DNA of 64,000 bases, taken from the NCBI RefSeq assembly GCF_030035675.1, contig NC_084480.1:134490738-134554737 (forward strand). Reading direction: 5' to 3'. The notes under the pieces are model-generated. The model saw nothing but the letters and a program-made list of their open reading frames with translations, did no database searches and had not been told where the DNA came from. This stretch comes from Rhineura floridana. Taxonomy: Eukaryota; Chordata; Lepidosauria; Squamata; Rhineuridae. This document shows positions 1 through 10,870 of the stretch, piece after piece. The position numbers and the translations under genes were made by a program. The first letter of the stretch is position 1. Each line of letters starts with the position of its first letter.

Positions 1-2764
1 CAAAAGAGGCAGACTCCTCCACAGAATCGTTGTGGGTGGTGATACCATGCCCCAGGAGGGACTTAATACTGGGAACGATCTATCGTCCCCCTGATCAAAA
101 TGCTCAGGGAGACCTTGAGATGAGATATGAAATTGAGGAAGCATCCAAACTAGGAAATGTGGTAGTAATGGGTGACTTCAACTACCCGGACATAGACTGG
201 CTGCATATGTGTTCCAGTCATGACAAAGAAGCAAAGTTTCTAGATATTCTAAATGACTATTCCCTAGACCAGTTGGTCATGGAACCGACCAGAGGGATGG
301 CAACCCTGGACTTAATCCTCAGTGGGGACCGGGACCTGGTGCGAGATGTAAGTGTTGTTGAACCGATTGGGAGCAGTGACCACAGTGCTATTAAATTAAA
401 CATACATGTAACTGGCCAATTGCCAAGAAAATCCAACACGGTCACATTTGACTTCAAAAGAGGAAACTTCACAAAAATGAGGGGATTGGTAAAAAGAAAG
501 CTGAAAAACAAAGTCCAGAGGGTCACATCACTCGAAAATGCTTGGAAGTTGTTTAAAAACACTATATTAGAAGCTCAACTGGAGTGCATACCGCAGATCA
601 GAAAAGGTACCGCCAGGGCCAAAAAGATGCCAGCATGGTTAATGAGCAAAGTCAAGGAAGCTCTTAGAGGCAAAAAGTCTTCCTTCAAAAAATGGAAGTC
701 TTGTCCGAATGAAGAAAATAAAAAAGAACACAAACTCTGGCAAAAGAAATGCAAGAAGACAATAAGGGATGCTAAAAAAGAATTTGAGGAGCTCATTGCT
801 AAGAACATAAAAACCAACAACAAAAAATTCTATAAATACATTCAAAGCAGGAGACCATCTAGGGAGACGATTGGACCCTTGGATGATAAGGGAGTCAAAG
901 GTGTACTAAAGAACGATAAGGAGATTGCAGAGAAGCTAAATGAATTCTTTGCATCTGTCTTCACAGTGGAAGATATAGGGCAGATCCCTGAACCTGAACT
1001 AACATTTGCAGGAAGGGATTCTGAGGAACTGAGACAAATAGTGGTAACGAGAGAGGAAGTTCTAAGCTTAATGGACAATATAAAAACTGACAAATCACCG
1101 GGCCCGGATGGCATCCACCCAAGAGTTCTCAAAGAACTCAAATGTGAAATTGCTGATCTGCTAACTAAAATATGTAACTTGTCCCTTGGGTCCTCCTCCG
1201 TGCCTGAGGACTGGAAAGTGGCAAATGTAACGCCAATCTTCAAAAAGGGATCCAGAGGGGATTCCGGAAATTACAGGCCAGTTAGCTTAACTTCTGTCCC
1301 TGGAAAACTGGTAGAAAGTATTATTAAAGCTAGATTAACTAAGCACATAGAAGAACAAGCCTTGCTGAAGCAGAGCCAGCATGGCTTCTGCAAGGGAAAG
1401 TCCTGTCTCAGTAACCTATTAGAATTCTTTGAGAGTGTCAACGAGCATATAGATAGAGGTGATCCAGTGGACATATTGTACTTAGACTTTCAAAAAGCGT
1501 TTGACAAGGTACCTCACCAAAGGCTTCTGAGGAAGCTTAGCAGTCATGGAATAAGAGGAGAGGTCCTCTTGTGGATAAGGAATTGGTTAAGAAGCAGAAA
1601 GCAGAGAGTAGGAATAAACGGACAGTTCTCCCAATGGAGGGCTGTAGAAAGTGGAGTCCCTCAAGGATCGGTATTGGGACCTGTACATTTCAACTTGTTC
1701 ATTAATGACCTAGAATTAGGAGTGAGCAGTGAAGTGGCCAAGTTTGCTGACGACACTAAATTGTTCAGGGTTGTTAAAACAAAAAGGGATTGCGAAGAGC
1801 TCCAAAAAGACCTCTCCAAACTGAGTGAATGGGCAGAAAAATGGCAAATGCAATTCAACATAAACAAGTGTAAAATTATGCATATTGGAGCAAAAAATCT
1901 GAATTTCACATATACGCTCATGGGGTCTGAACTGGCGGTGACCGACCAGGAGAGAGACCTCGGGGTTGTAGTGGACAGCACGATGAAAATGTCGACCCAG
2001 TGTGCAGCAGCTGTGAAAAAGGCAAATTCCATGCTAGCGATAATTAGGAAAGGTATTGAAAATAAAACAGCCGATATCATCATGCCGTTGTATAAATCTA
2101 TGGTGCGGCCGCATTTGGAATACTGTGTACAGTTCTGGTCGCCTCATCTCAAAAAGGATATTATAGAGTTGGAAAAGGTTCAGAAGAGGGCAACCAGAAT
2201 GATCAAGGGGATGGAGCGACTCCCTTACGAGGAAAGGTTGCAGCATTTGGGGCTTTTTAGTTTAGAGAAAAGGCGGGTCAGAGGAGACATGATAGAAGTG
2301 TATAAAATTATGCATGGCATTGAGAAAGTGGATAGAGAAAAGTTCTTCTCCCTCTCTCATAATACTAGAACTCGTGGACATTCAAAGAAGCTGAATGTTG
2401 GAAGATTCAGGACAGACAAAAGGAAGTACTTCTTTACTCAGCGCATAGTTAAACTATGGAATTTGCTCCCACAAGATGCAGTAATGGCCACCAGCTTGGA
2501 TGGCTTTAAAAGAAGATTAGACAAATTCATGGAGGACAGGGCTATCAATGGCTACTAGCCGTGATGGCTGTGCTCTGCCACCCTAGTCAGAGGCAGCATG
2601 CTTCTGAAAACCAGTTGCTGGAAGCCTCAGGAGGGGAGAGTGTTCTTGCACTCGGGTCCTGCTTGCGGGCTTCCCCCAGGCACCTGGTTGGCCACTGTGA
2701 GAACAGGATGCTGGACTAGATGGGCCACTGGCCTGATCCAGCAGGCTCTTCTTATGTTCTTATC
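1..2764 (+). mobile_element. CR1 LINE, young copy, 5' part outside the window
   Basis: This is a CR1-clade non-LTR retrotransposon with an endonuclease-RT frame, a ~205-bp 3' UTR and a short 3' repeat of the octamer TTATGTTC. The 3' UTR holds the segment ctggactagatgggccactg. Near-identical sequence recurs at 28861-30566, which fixes the 3' end at about 2764. The left end lies beyond the window, so full length is unknown. The 3' end directly abuts an older repeat. Few mutations and an unbroken frame suggest recent insertion. Confidence 0.93.
3..2558 (+). CDS. CR1 ORF2: APE endonuclease and reverse transcriptase, open at the left edge
   Basis: The frame is open from base 3 to the stop at 2556-2558, so the true start is outside the window; the TTG at 30 is only a convenient count origin. 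Counting from it, the endonuclease motif GDFN is at residues 48-51 and SDH at 116-118. The RT follows: SLTSVPGK, then DFQKAFDKVPH (motif A aspartate about 486), GVPQGSVLGP, and the catalytic FADD at 572-575. The C-terminal part has RPHLEYCVQFWSP, typical of CR1. In life this protein nicks DNA and primes reverse transcription of its own RNA. No key residue is visibly lost, so the part in the window could be functional. The missing 5' end and ORF1 cannot be judged. The host does not appear to use it. Confidence 0.93.
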   Translation, partial: KEADSSTESLWVVIPCPRRDLILGTIYRPPDQNAQGDLEMRYEIEEASKLGNVVVMGDFNYPDIDWLHMCSSHDKEAKFLDILNDYSLDQLVMEPTRGMATLDLILSGDRDLVRDVSVVEPIGSSDHSAIKLNIHVTGQLPRKSNTVTFDFKRGNFTKMRGLVKRKLKNKVQRVTSLENAWKLFKNTILEAQLECIPQIRKGTARAKKMPAWLMSKVKEALRGKKSSFKKWKSCPNEENKKEHKLWQKKCKKTIRDAKKEFEELIAKNIKTNNKKFYKYIQSRRPSRETIGPLDDKGVKGVLKNDKEIAEKLNEFFASVFTVEDIGQIPEPELTFAGRDSEELRQIVVTREEVLSLMDNIKTDKSPGPDGIHPRVLKELKCEIADLLTKICNLSLGSSSVPEDWKVANVTPIFKKGSRGDSGNYRPVSLTSVPGKLVESIIKARLTKHIEEQALLKQSQHGFCKGKSCLSNLLEFFESVNEHIDRGDPVDILYLDFQKAFDKVPHQRLLRKLSSHGIRGEVLLWIRNWLRSRKQRVGINGQFSQWRAVESGVPQGSVLGPVHFNLFINDLELGVSSEVAKFADDTKLFRVVKTKRDCEELQKDLSKLSEWAEKWQMQFNINKCKIMHIGAKNLNFTYTLMGSELAVTDQERDLGVVVDSTMKMSTQCAAAVKKANSMLAIIRKGIENKTADIIMPLYKSMVRPHLEYCVQFWSPHLKKDIIELEKVQKRATRMIKGMERLPYEERLQHLGLFSLEKRRVRGDMIEVYKIMHGIEKVDREKFFSLSHNTRTRGHSKKLNVGRFRTDKRKYFFTQRIVKLWNLLPQDAVMATSLDGFKRRLDKFMEDRAINGY

Positions 2765-2765
2765 A

Positions 2766-2905
2766 GAGTTCAAGGACACATTCCAGCGAGCCAAAAACTC
2801 TCAAGTAGGATGTGAAGTAAGGCCTTGGGAGGGGTATGGCCTCGGGAGAGTCAGACAGAGAGGCCTGCGGGATCACATTTGGCCCCTGGGTCTGAGGTTC
2901 ATCAA
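2766..2905 (+). repeat. Unclassified interspersed repeat (family with copies at 10.5, 46.3 and 61.1 kb)
   Basis: The stretch shares ggacacattccag, a tract like gcaaaaac and a later cacatttggccc / gggtctgaggtt block with 10630-10850 and 46430-46455, and with the reverse strand of 61010-61165. I cannot name the family. It is cut on the left by the CR1 3' end, so the CR1 probably inserted into or beside it. A short purine run (agt/aga) lies at 2936-2958. Confidence 0.5.
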
Positions 2906-3184
2906 AGAAGAAGGCAAGTGGCATCCGAAGGGAAGTAGTAGTAGTAGTAGAAGAAGAAAAGTGGCACGGCACAGTCCTCTGCTCCTGAAAGAGTACCCCT
3001 AAAAAAATGAAAGGAAAACAGCTATTTTGGCCCCTGAGATAGCACCAATTGGAGGCTGAAACAGTGTAATCAAAACATTTTTGTCCAGGCCTAGTTAGAA
3101 CACATCCTTTTTGAACTCTGTTGAATTTTTTTTCCTTGTGACAATAGCCCTGAAACAAAATTTAAGTCTGGTCATGCCCTCATG

Positions 3185-3300
3185 CAGAGCTTGGAAAAGT
3201 TACTTTTTTGAACTACAACTCCCATCAGCCCCAGCCAGCATGGCCACTGGATTGGGCTGATTGGAGTTGTAGTTCAGAAAAGTAACTTTTCCAAGCTCTG
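3185..3300. mobile_element. 116-bp foldback MITE, hAT-like, copy 1
   Basis: A nearly perfect palindrome starts CAGAGCTTGGAAAAGTTAC and ends with its reverse complement. It is flanked by CTCATG on both sides (6 bp). A second copy of exactly the same length lies at 36463-36578 with a full 8-bp duplication, which points to hAT. The inner part carries the common squamate MITE phrase actacaactcccatca. Confidence 0.85.
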
Positions 3301-3963
3301 CTCATGGGTATGAATTGATGGCACCTTGGGAAAATATTCTTGAGTCACAAAAGGTTGTATGAGCAATCTAGTCCGCTTTACAAAGGGCTAGATACATCTT
3401 TATAGTCTGTCCTTTTAAATATCAGAAGTGTGAAAGAATATAACAGATCCTAACTTATGTGGTTTACTAGAAGAATTTCTTGGGAGGTTTGATGGAGTGC
3501 AATACCTGGAGGCTGGCCAGATATTTTTTTAAAAAAATAAATCTGATCATTCATATCGTGTTTTGACATTTCCATTTGACAGATGATTAAAAGCAAGCTT
3601 GTGCTATTTGTGTTCTCAGGTGGAAAATCAAGACACTGTATGAACCCCACATGTGTATTTTTTAAGGAAATATGACAGATAGAGATGGATTATTTGTAGA
3701 GAGTTGGGCAACAAGAGGGAAAGTGTTTAAAAGATTCCTTGTCACACAAAGTCTCTCCTTGTCTTACAGTCATATCATTGGTAATGGCTGCATTCTAACT
3801 ACTTTTCACATATCAATAATATTTACCTTAAAATAGCATTTATGATGCAAGTTCACATTTATTTATTTTAAAGGTACTAGGTAACTAGATATTTTCAAAT
3901 GTACTAGATGTTTTCTAGATAACTTGCCACTAAAAGTATTTTAAGCTCCTGGCAGTATGCCGT

Positions 3964-3964
<1 letters not shown>
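3301..3964. other. AT-rich stretch without a recognised element
   Basis: I see no convincing coding, RNA or repeat signal here. The short frames have no recognisable protein. Confidence 0.5.

Positions 3965-3996
<32 letters not shown>
3965..3996. repeat. (CT)n microsatellite
   Basis: About 16 uninterrupted CT units, followed by a short GT run. Its length makes it likely to vary between individuals. Confidence 0.95.
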
Positions 3997-4002
<6 letters not shown>

Positions 4003-4034
4003 TATGAACAGGTTCCACTTTTCAATCCAGCCTT

Positions 4035-4126
4035 CACCAACCTGGTGCCCTCAACATGTTGTTGGACATCATGTCCCATCATCCTCAGTCACCACAGACA
4101 GTGGTCATGGATGATAGGAGTTGTAG
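4035..4126. mobile_element. hAT-type MITE, decayed and truncated
   Basis: It begins CAGCCTTCACCAACCTGGTG and continues with the ttgttggac / catcatcctcag / taggagttgtag order seen in the palindromic MITEs of this window. The right terminus is missing and a CR1 fragment starts at once. Confidence 0.6.
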
Positions 4127-4665
4127 ACATAAGAAGAGCTCAGCTGGATCAGGCTAACGGTCCATCTAGTCCAGCATCCTGTTCTCACTGTGATCAACCA
4201 GATGCCTATCGGAGGTTCATGAACAGGATCGGAACACAACAGCACTCTCCCCACTTGTGGTTTCCAGCAACTGCTAATCAGAGGCATACAGAGGTATAGA
4301 GTAAAGGTAGAATCTAGCCTTTGTGGCTAATAGCCATTGATATTTGTCTCATCCTCTTTTAAAGAATCCAAGTTGGCTGCCATCACTACATCTCCTGGGA
4401 GCATAGTCCATAGTTTAACTATGTGTTGTGTGAAGAAGTCCTTTCTTTTGTCTCTCCTTCTTCTGACATTCCTCCCAGGAGACAGAGGGTAGAACCATCT
4501 ATTCAGCTTCATTGAATGGCCCATTGAGAGGGAGAAAAACGTCTCCCTGTTCACTTTCTCCATACCATGCATAATCTCATACCTGTCTGTCATGTCCCCC
4601 CCCACACACACACACTCTTTAGTCATCTGAAGCACACCAAGTTGGGGAAGGGTACATTGAGCTCT
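4127..4665 (-). mobile_element. Old CR1 fragment, 3' end
   Basis: The reverse strand reads LGVLQ, RYEIMHGMEKVNRETFFSLS, then DKRKDFFTQHIVKLW and INGY, matching the CR1 ORF2 C-terminus at 2250-2558. The 3' UTR follows down to 4127 (gatccagctgagctcttctt). Its middle is rearranged by a CA-rich run near 4600-4615. It is clearly older than the other copies of this lineage. Confidence 0.85.
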
Positions 4666-5735
4666 GTACACAGGAGATGGGGAAAACAGAAAAGATGATG
4701 ATCGCCGTGAGCCCCGTGGAGGACTCTTGGCAAAACTGGTCTGAGGAGGAGAAGATCTGGGATCCAGGGGAGGGGCCGGTGGTCTGCTCACTGACAGCCC
4801 CTCCCTCAAAGTGTCAGCAGATGTGGACAAGGGGTTTGAGCCATCAGTCCAGCTGGCAGAGCCACCCCCAGCTGCCGATCTGCTGCTGAGCCAGCCTCCT
4901 GTGGCTGGGGTGCCCTCAGCTCAAGTGGGAATACCTGAGGCAGGGCCAGAGTAGCACCTGGCAGAGTCACCTCCGCCTCTGTCACCATGGATGCACCATC
5001 ACCTTTGTAGGCAGGAACAGAGTCCATGAACCAGCCTACCCATAGGAGTGCCTGCTTGCTTGCCCATTCCAAGCTGAAAGAAAAGTCCCGTGCAAGTAGT
5101 CATGCCTGCCCTGTCCTGTGGATTAAAGCCATTGGCAATAACTGAGCCGAGAGTCCTGAGTCTGAATATGCCGGGGGTGGGTGGGCAGGAAGTGATCCCA
5201 GACCAATGTCCTGAAAAACCTAAAGATCACAAATTAAAAACCCCTCCTAAAATTACATCTGTATCCATAAAACTGATTATCAAGAACTAAAATAGTTATG
5301 TGTATCCAATATATCTCATCTTTGTGTTATAGCATATCACATATGGCTGTCATGCATAATCCAAGATGATGCTGATGATGAGCAATTTGTTGCACAACCT
5401 GTTGAACATTAAGGATGCTAAGCCTATAACATTAATAATTATGGTTAATATTTACCCACATCATGCTACATGACACTTAATCAAGTGTCCACAGTGTTAA
5501 TGTGGGCAAATGTTGGATCTTCTCCGAAGTGGAAATGTGCTTACTGGGATTCTGATACTAGTAATCCCATCCCTGTCAGGAAAGATGCTCTGCCACCTGC
5601 CTCCTTCCTGTACCCTCCAATAAGTTCATGGCCCTTGGTTCAGGGAAAGGGCGAGGCAATGGAGCTTGAAGTATTGAGGTGAACAGGGCCCTGCTCGCAA
5701 GCATTTGAACAGGGGCAGTCCTAATTTATTAGTGG
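4666..5735. other. No recognised feature
   Basis: Mixed-composition DNA. Several 60-90 codon frames occur on both strands, but none has a recognisable domain or a homologue elsewhere in the window. Confidence 0.5.
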
Positions 5736-5959
5736 TGTGGAGCAGATTCATATGAATCCTGAAGTGGTTCCACAGAATTGCTGCCCACAAAATCACAGGG
5801 AGGGAAGCAAATCCCTTTTAGCTTTTTCCCCAAAAATCAACTTTAAAGGCACCAATCACTAAAAAAAAAAAAAATCCCAGGATTTATTTGTCTGTAATTT
5901 GGCAAGTTTCTAACCTTGAGGGTGTAGTCTGTTTTTGTAAAAATTCCCCTTAAAACACT

Positions 5960-6051
5960 GGAGGGAGATTAAGGCTGCAAACCTAATCCCATTTACTCAT
6001 TTAAGGCCCGCTAAATTCAATAGGCCTTATTTCTCAGCAGGTTAAGATGGC
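5960..6051. repeat. Short foldback repeat (CAATCCTA / GGATTGCAG type)
   Basis: ttaaggctgcaaacctaat, then ctaaattcaataggcctta, is the reverse form of a short palindromic repeat also at 28640-28735, 32055-32165, 34163-34260 and 39750-39845. The core pairs TAAGTCCCA with TGGGACTTA in the better copies. Its far end continues past the MITE at 6397. Confidence 0.6.
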
Positions 6052-6059
6052 ATTGTAAG

Positions 6060-6396
6060 TAGGGTTGCCAGGTTCTTGGCCTGAGACTGATCCTGTATCT
6101 TTAGGAGAAGAGAAAGTCAGCCAAGTGCAGGTGTTCTTGCAACTCTGTAATGGGAAAAAACACAAGGTGGAATTTTCCCTTCCCCCTGAACAACTTTTAA
6201 AGATACAGAAGACCTCTTAGTTGCCAGGCCCGGCCTCCAAGAGGTCTTCTGTATCTTTAAAAGTTGGGGAGGGGGAGGGAGAATTCCATCTTGTGGTTTT
6301 TCCCATTACAGAGTTCCAAGAACACCTGCACTTGGCTGACCTTCCCTTCTCCTAAAAATACAGGATCGGTCTCAGGCCATGGACCTGGCAACCCTA
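6060..6396. mobile_element. 337-bp palindromic hAT-type element
   Basis: Termini are TAGGGTTGCCAGG and its reverse complement, and the arms are ~155 bp and nearly complementary throughout. The 8-bp duplication ATTGTAAG lies at 6052-6059 and 6397-6404. It has no transposase and must have moved using an enzyme from elsewhere. Arms still pair well, so it is not very old. Confidence 0.9.
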
Positions 6397-7169
6397 ATTG
6401 TAAGTGAATCATTTTTAAGTACTTCAAAATGGTAAATGTTTTGGAAAGCCTCTGCAGATTTCCTTCTGAAATTTAGTAGGATCCATCCCCTCAGAAGGGG
6501 CTACCATGTCCACAAATTTCATCCAGTTATGTTAACCCCCCCCCCATTATGATGCTATAGATAGCTTCTTTTTGAAAGAAAAAAAATCAAACCTTAAAAA
6601 GTACCCAACACAATCCCTCCTGGACCAATTTGCCTGTAATTTGTTAGGCTTTATCCACATAGAAGGGGTTACTATGCCTGCAAATTCCATCCAATTCTGA
6701 CAAAAACAAATGAATAGCCACAATAGTAAATGGCTTCATTTTTCCAAAGTGGAATTCAACTTCAGATCCTGAGCCAAACTGGACAGTCTCCAAGCACTTT
6801 GGACCAAATCAGGCTGTTTTCTGAACCGCCAAATCAGGGTCTGAACTGCATCATGTGGTTAGGGCAACCCCCTAACTTGATTGACTGTGCGTGTGGCCAG
6901 TTTCTCCCCCTGCTTTGGAAAAAGGCTGAAGGAAAACAATCTGTTGGCTGCTTACTTCTCTTCAGCCTAACTGCCAATCTCATGAGTCTGGGCTCATGCC
7001 TGCACATTGCTTCCTGCTGCCAATGTTCTCTGGCAGCATGAGGGCAGCAGATATGAGCAACCCTTGGTCCCTGTGGATTATGGAGTGTGTGGGGGTTGTG
7101 GTTTGCTTTTGTTTAAAGAGTGCAACACAGTTTTCTTGTATACTGTATATTGAACTTTCTGCCTAGCAT

Positions 7170-7265
7170 AGCTTTCTCCAACTGGGTGCCCTCCAGATGT
7201 TTTGTACTACAACTCCCATCAGCCCCAGCCAGAACAGCCCCAGTTGCTCCTGGAATTATGGGTTG
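7170..7265. mobile_element. hAT-type MITE fragment
   Basis: ccaactgggtgccctccag, then actacaactcccatcagccc, is the left half of the common palindromic MITE type. The right half is not recognisable. Confidence 0.55.
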
Positions 7266-10079
7266 ATTCAGACATTTACAAATTGGATCCTGTGGTTCTG
7301 GCCAACTAGCATGGAGCAAGTAATCATCTCTGGATGCAGCTGTCATTTCTGCGTGACAATTCACAAGGTTGTGGCAACAAAATTTCCAGACACTGTACCT
7401 AGACACTGTATTTCAACAGTCATGTTTGGGCATGCACCGAGTCAGGATAGGACATCATCCCAATGTTGTCCCTGGAAAAGCAGGCTGTTCTTCCAAGAGC
7501 AATTTTAAATCCCTTCCATAGAAACACATTACAGTTTTGAATTCCATTAGTGAATGACTGGGGGAGACACAACTATCATTATACATACAGAATTAAAAAC
7601 TGCCCAGTCAAACCGCATGTTGTGAAGTTTGTCAATAAATGCCAACCCTAAATTTATATAAACAAAATTCTCCAAGCAAGTCATGAATCAGTACTGACTG
7701 CTAGCAATTTAAGTACATAGTGCTTTACAAGTATTACAGTCCCCTACCCAAAGGGTCTTAAAATCCTAAAGTAGAAGGGAAGAAACAGAGAAAAAGGAGG
7801 AAATTGAGGCATGGAAAGAACATGTTTTTATTTTAATTACACATATCTTGGGTTAGTTACAATAAGACACTCGGGCTGGAGGAATGATCCAAAGGCTTCC
7901 TGGAAAGATGATTTTTGAGGAAGGATTTGAAGGAAATAAGGGTGATGGTTGCATGCAGATCTATCTGTTCTTGAGGACCCCTTCCAGATATCCTGATTAT
8001 TGAGCAGTTTATCCTGATTTGTTTGCAAGAAGGTTAGATGACGTTGGCTATTTGTTGAGCATCAATTCTGGTTTGTTTGCAGAGAGGTTAAACGATATTG
8101 CATCAAGTTAATGTTGTCCCACATTTTCCAGTGCATTTCCCTGTCATTTTCCTTACTGCAAAAAGTCTGGTTTTTGGAGGAAGTGAATTTGTTGTATACC
8201 CTCCAAATCAACTAATTGCACAAGCTGCATTTGCTGATATGTGATTGCATCTCATCCCAAAAGAGTGACAGTCTGGAAACACCCTTAGTGAAAAGCACTG
8301 GCAAAGTAACAGTCATTAAGAATCCTATCATCTAGGATACCTGACCCTTTGGGTCTCTGTGCAGTTTTCATGTACCTTGATCCTCCTGGTGGTTCTGTCA
8401 TAGCAGTGCCTGACAGCAACAGTGCTAAACTGAAGGTTTACTTAAATGACGCTGCATTCAATGCCTTTAAAAAGGCATACTTGGTGCACATGCTCTCTGC
8501 CTCAACTAACCGAGTTTTAATTACTAAAAACAAAATGTGTGTGACTTCGCCATCCCACTGCTTGTGCATCATACCAAAGCCTTTGCTCTGTCTAGACCTG
8601 AGGATTTGATCTATTTTAAAATGACTAAAACAAGAACACTATGCCATCCAGCAGGGGCAGAACAGACCATTGGCCCAAAACAGCTCCTCCTTTGGGAATA
8701 TGCTGTTCCAGAACATAACGCTTTTGGCAGATGGCTCCCATCTCCATGTTTCATGGAGGCACAAAAGCACAAATAGCATCCCCCCTCCCCGCTGATGCTA
8801 GCTCTAAAGAGAGAGTGATGCAGGCACTTACCACAAAGAAGCCAACCAAGGCCTTAGGATAGTAAGTTACAAACAAATAGAAAACTGAATGTTGCTGACT
8901 CTGCCCTACTTATTCCCACTGACATCAATAGAAATGTTCCATTGGCTCCACTAAGCTTTCGAAAAGCTGCTATTTGTCCTGTTACAGCAGCAGCAGCAAT
9001 ACAGCCAAATTGTGCTTTTTATTTTTGACCCATTTCAATGGGAGACTTTAGCATGAGCTTCAACTGTAATCAATGTTCTGGACATTCAACATCAAAAACT
9101 ACAGAAGAGATTTATTTATTTTTTAAAAGAAACATATATAGGGAAACTGAGCGGCCAGCAGTGTTAAGGAAATACTTGCAAGTTTTTGCCAATTGCATTA
9201 AACCAAACCAAGCAAAATTACTTTTGGATATGCTATCATTTCAGTCAAATCTGCACTCCATTCCCTGTCCCTAGATACCGTTGTGTTCCTCCAAAATCTG
9301 GAACATATTCTAAGCAATGCTGCTCTGAGGAGAATACATTTTACCCCAAAGCCTAAAAATATTCTTTTTAAAGCAGCAGCTGCAGCAACAACAACAACAA
9401 ATCCACACATGCTCTGTAATCCTGTTCATTCCAATGCAGACTGCAACAGAACAGATGAAAGATTGTAAACCTTTCATAGGAAACAAGCAACGTGTAGGGG
9501 GGAATATCTTGGAGATACAGCTCAGAGCTGTAAGTAAGGTTGCTCAAGGAATTGAATATTTATGAATTCTGATACTAACTAACTTGATCCCCACCTCTCA
9601 GCCCAATATGCAAATGAGAATGTAGTTATTCATTGACCTTTCCATTTCCTGAACATTCTGGTGCACTTCTCAGCTTAAAAAATAAAATAAAAAATAAGAT
9701 GAGAAATGCATTTGTACGTACATCTCAGATGAATAGGTAAACACATGTGAGACTCCAGATCGAAAAAATGGAAACAGGCTAATTGATCTGTGCTTTCCTA
9801 CAAGGACTTGGGTGGTACTTACCATTGTTATTGGGGGCACCGCCTGTCACTATAATGCTGTCCTATCTGAATGAATGTCTGTAAAGAGTTCTGGACTGCA
9901 TCACTTCAGAATATAACAAGGTGCATGTTGGAATGTTTCCTTGCAACAAAATGCCTTATATGTAGAGAACTAGACTTCAGAGAGAAAGGTAAGATGGAAA
10001 GCTTCTCTCTGAGAAGCTAGCATTCCACGGGCAAGGCTTTTTTGTTTTTGAAATGGAGACATAACACATTCAAATGAGA
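7266..10079. other. No recognised feature (2.8 kb)
   Basis: AT-rich DNA. It contains only small low-complexity runs, such as CAG/CAA-type repeats near 8981-9000 and 9377-9402 and an A-rich run near 9680. Frames up to 86 codons occur by chance on both strands and resemble nothing I know. Confidence 0.5.
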
Positions 10080-10250
10080 GTCAGTATGATATAATGGTTA
10101 GAATGTCAGACTTGTATCAGGGAGGTCTGGATCCAATTCCTCACTCAGGCATGAAGCTTATTGGGTGACCTTGGGCCCTTTCTGTCTGTAAGGCTGCGCC
10201 ATGCGTGTCACCTTGAGCTCCTTGGCAGAAAGATAAGAAAATGTCATTCA
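10080..10250 (+). mobile_element. MIR-like SINE
   Basis: The order is tRNA-like head (gtatgatataatggttaga), B-box region (ggtctggatccaattcc), core (cactcaggcatgaagctta) and ttgggtgaccttgggcc, followed by an L2-like tail (gtcaccttgagctccttgg). This is the squamate form of the MIR/CORE-SINE family. Other copies lie at 38522-38862 and 56335-56510. Confidence 0.8.
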
Positions 10251-10504
10251 TGCATTCACTCATGATGCCTGCCTTCTAAAGAGGTACAGTCCTAGGAGGG
10301 CTCTGCGGGCATGATTTCCCACTAGGATAGTTTGCCTCTGCACCCAGAATGCAGCTGCTAAGACTCTGTAGGGATACATGTGAAGGGTAATATCACATAT
10401 CACCAGACATCCTCCTACAACTCCAGCAAGATTGGACTCTCACAAAAAAAATAAAAGTGGTGCAGGAAGCACAGGGAACCTATTACAGCCCAAGGGATGC
10501 ATTC

Positions 10505-10870
10505 CTTGAGGGTGACCTTCTGGGAACCCCATGCCAGTGGTGGGCGGGGCCAGAAGCAAAAGCAGACCAAGCAATGAATGTGGAAATCACCTTGGTACAG
10601 TGCCATACCTTTGTGCAGCACGCTGACCTCCATCCAGGCAAGGAAGGCATGATCAGCATTTAAGGGCACATTCCAGCCAGGCAAAAACATGCAAGGAGGG
10701 TGTGAAGCAGGGCTGGAGAGGAGTGTGGCATGAAGAGAGGGGGTAGCGTGGGGAGAAGAGATGTGGCTGGGGAGAGGGTCTGGCATGGAGATGGAGAGCC
10801 TTGGAGGGTCACATTTGCCTCTCCCCCCAGGTCTTAGGCTACTATCTCTGGGATACAGAGAAAAATGATA
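10505..10870 (+). repeat. Unclassified interspersed repeat, long copy
   Basis: It shares gggcacattccagccagg, gcaaggagggtgtgaag and the gggtcacatttgcc block with 2766-2905 and with the reverse strand of 61010-61165. It is G-rich on the plus strand. A 156-codon reverse frame here is a by-product of composition. Confidence 0.5.

Larger units (their letters stand above)
5736..6745 (+). repeat. Diverged ~180-bp tandem-like units, split by a MITE
   Basis: Three blocks share the order ttgcctgtaattt, aggctttat / atccatcccc, agaaggggctac, tgcaaattccatccaattctg: roughly 5870-5945 (partial), 6430-6570 and 6610-6745. They look like an old tandem array or the inside of a longer repeat. The 337-bp hAT-type element at 6060-6396 lies between the first and second blocks. 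Confidence 0.45.

Noticed and set aside
842-2246. Reverse-strand frames of 67-140 codons over the CR1
   Set aside because: Shadows of the RT frame; the same ones recur over the second CR1 copy.
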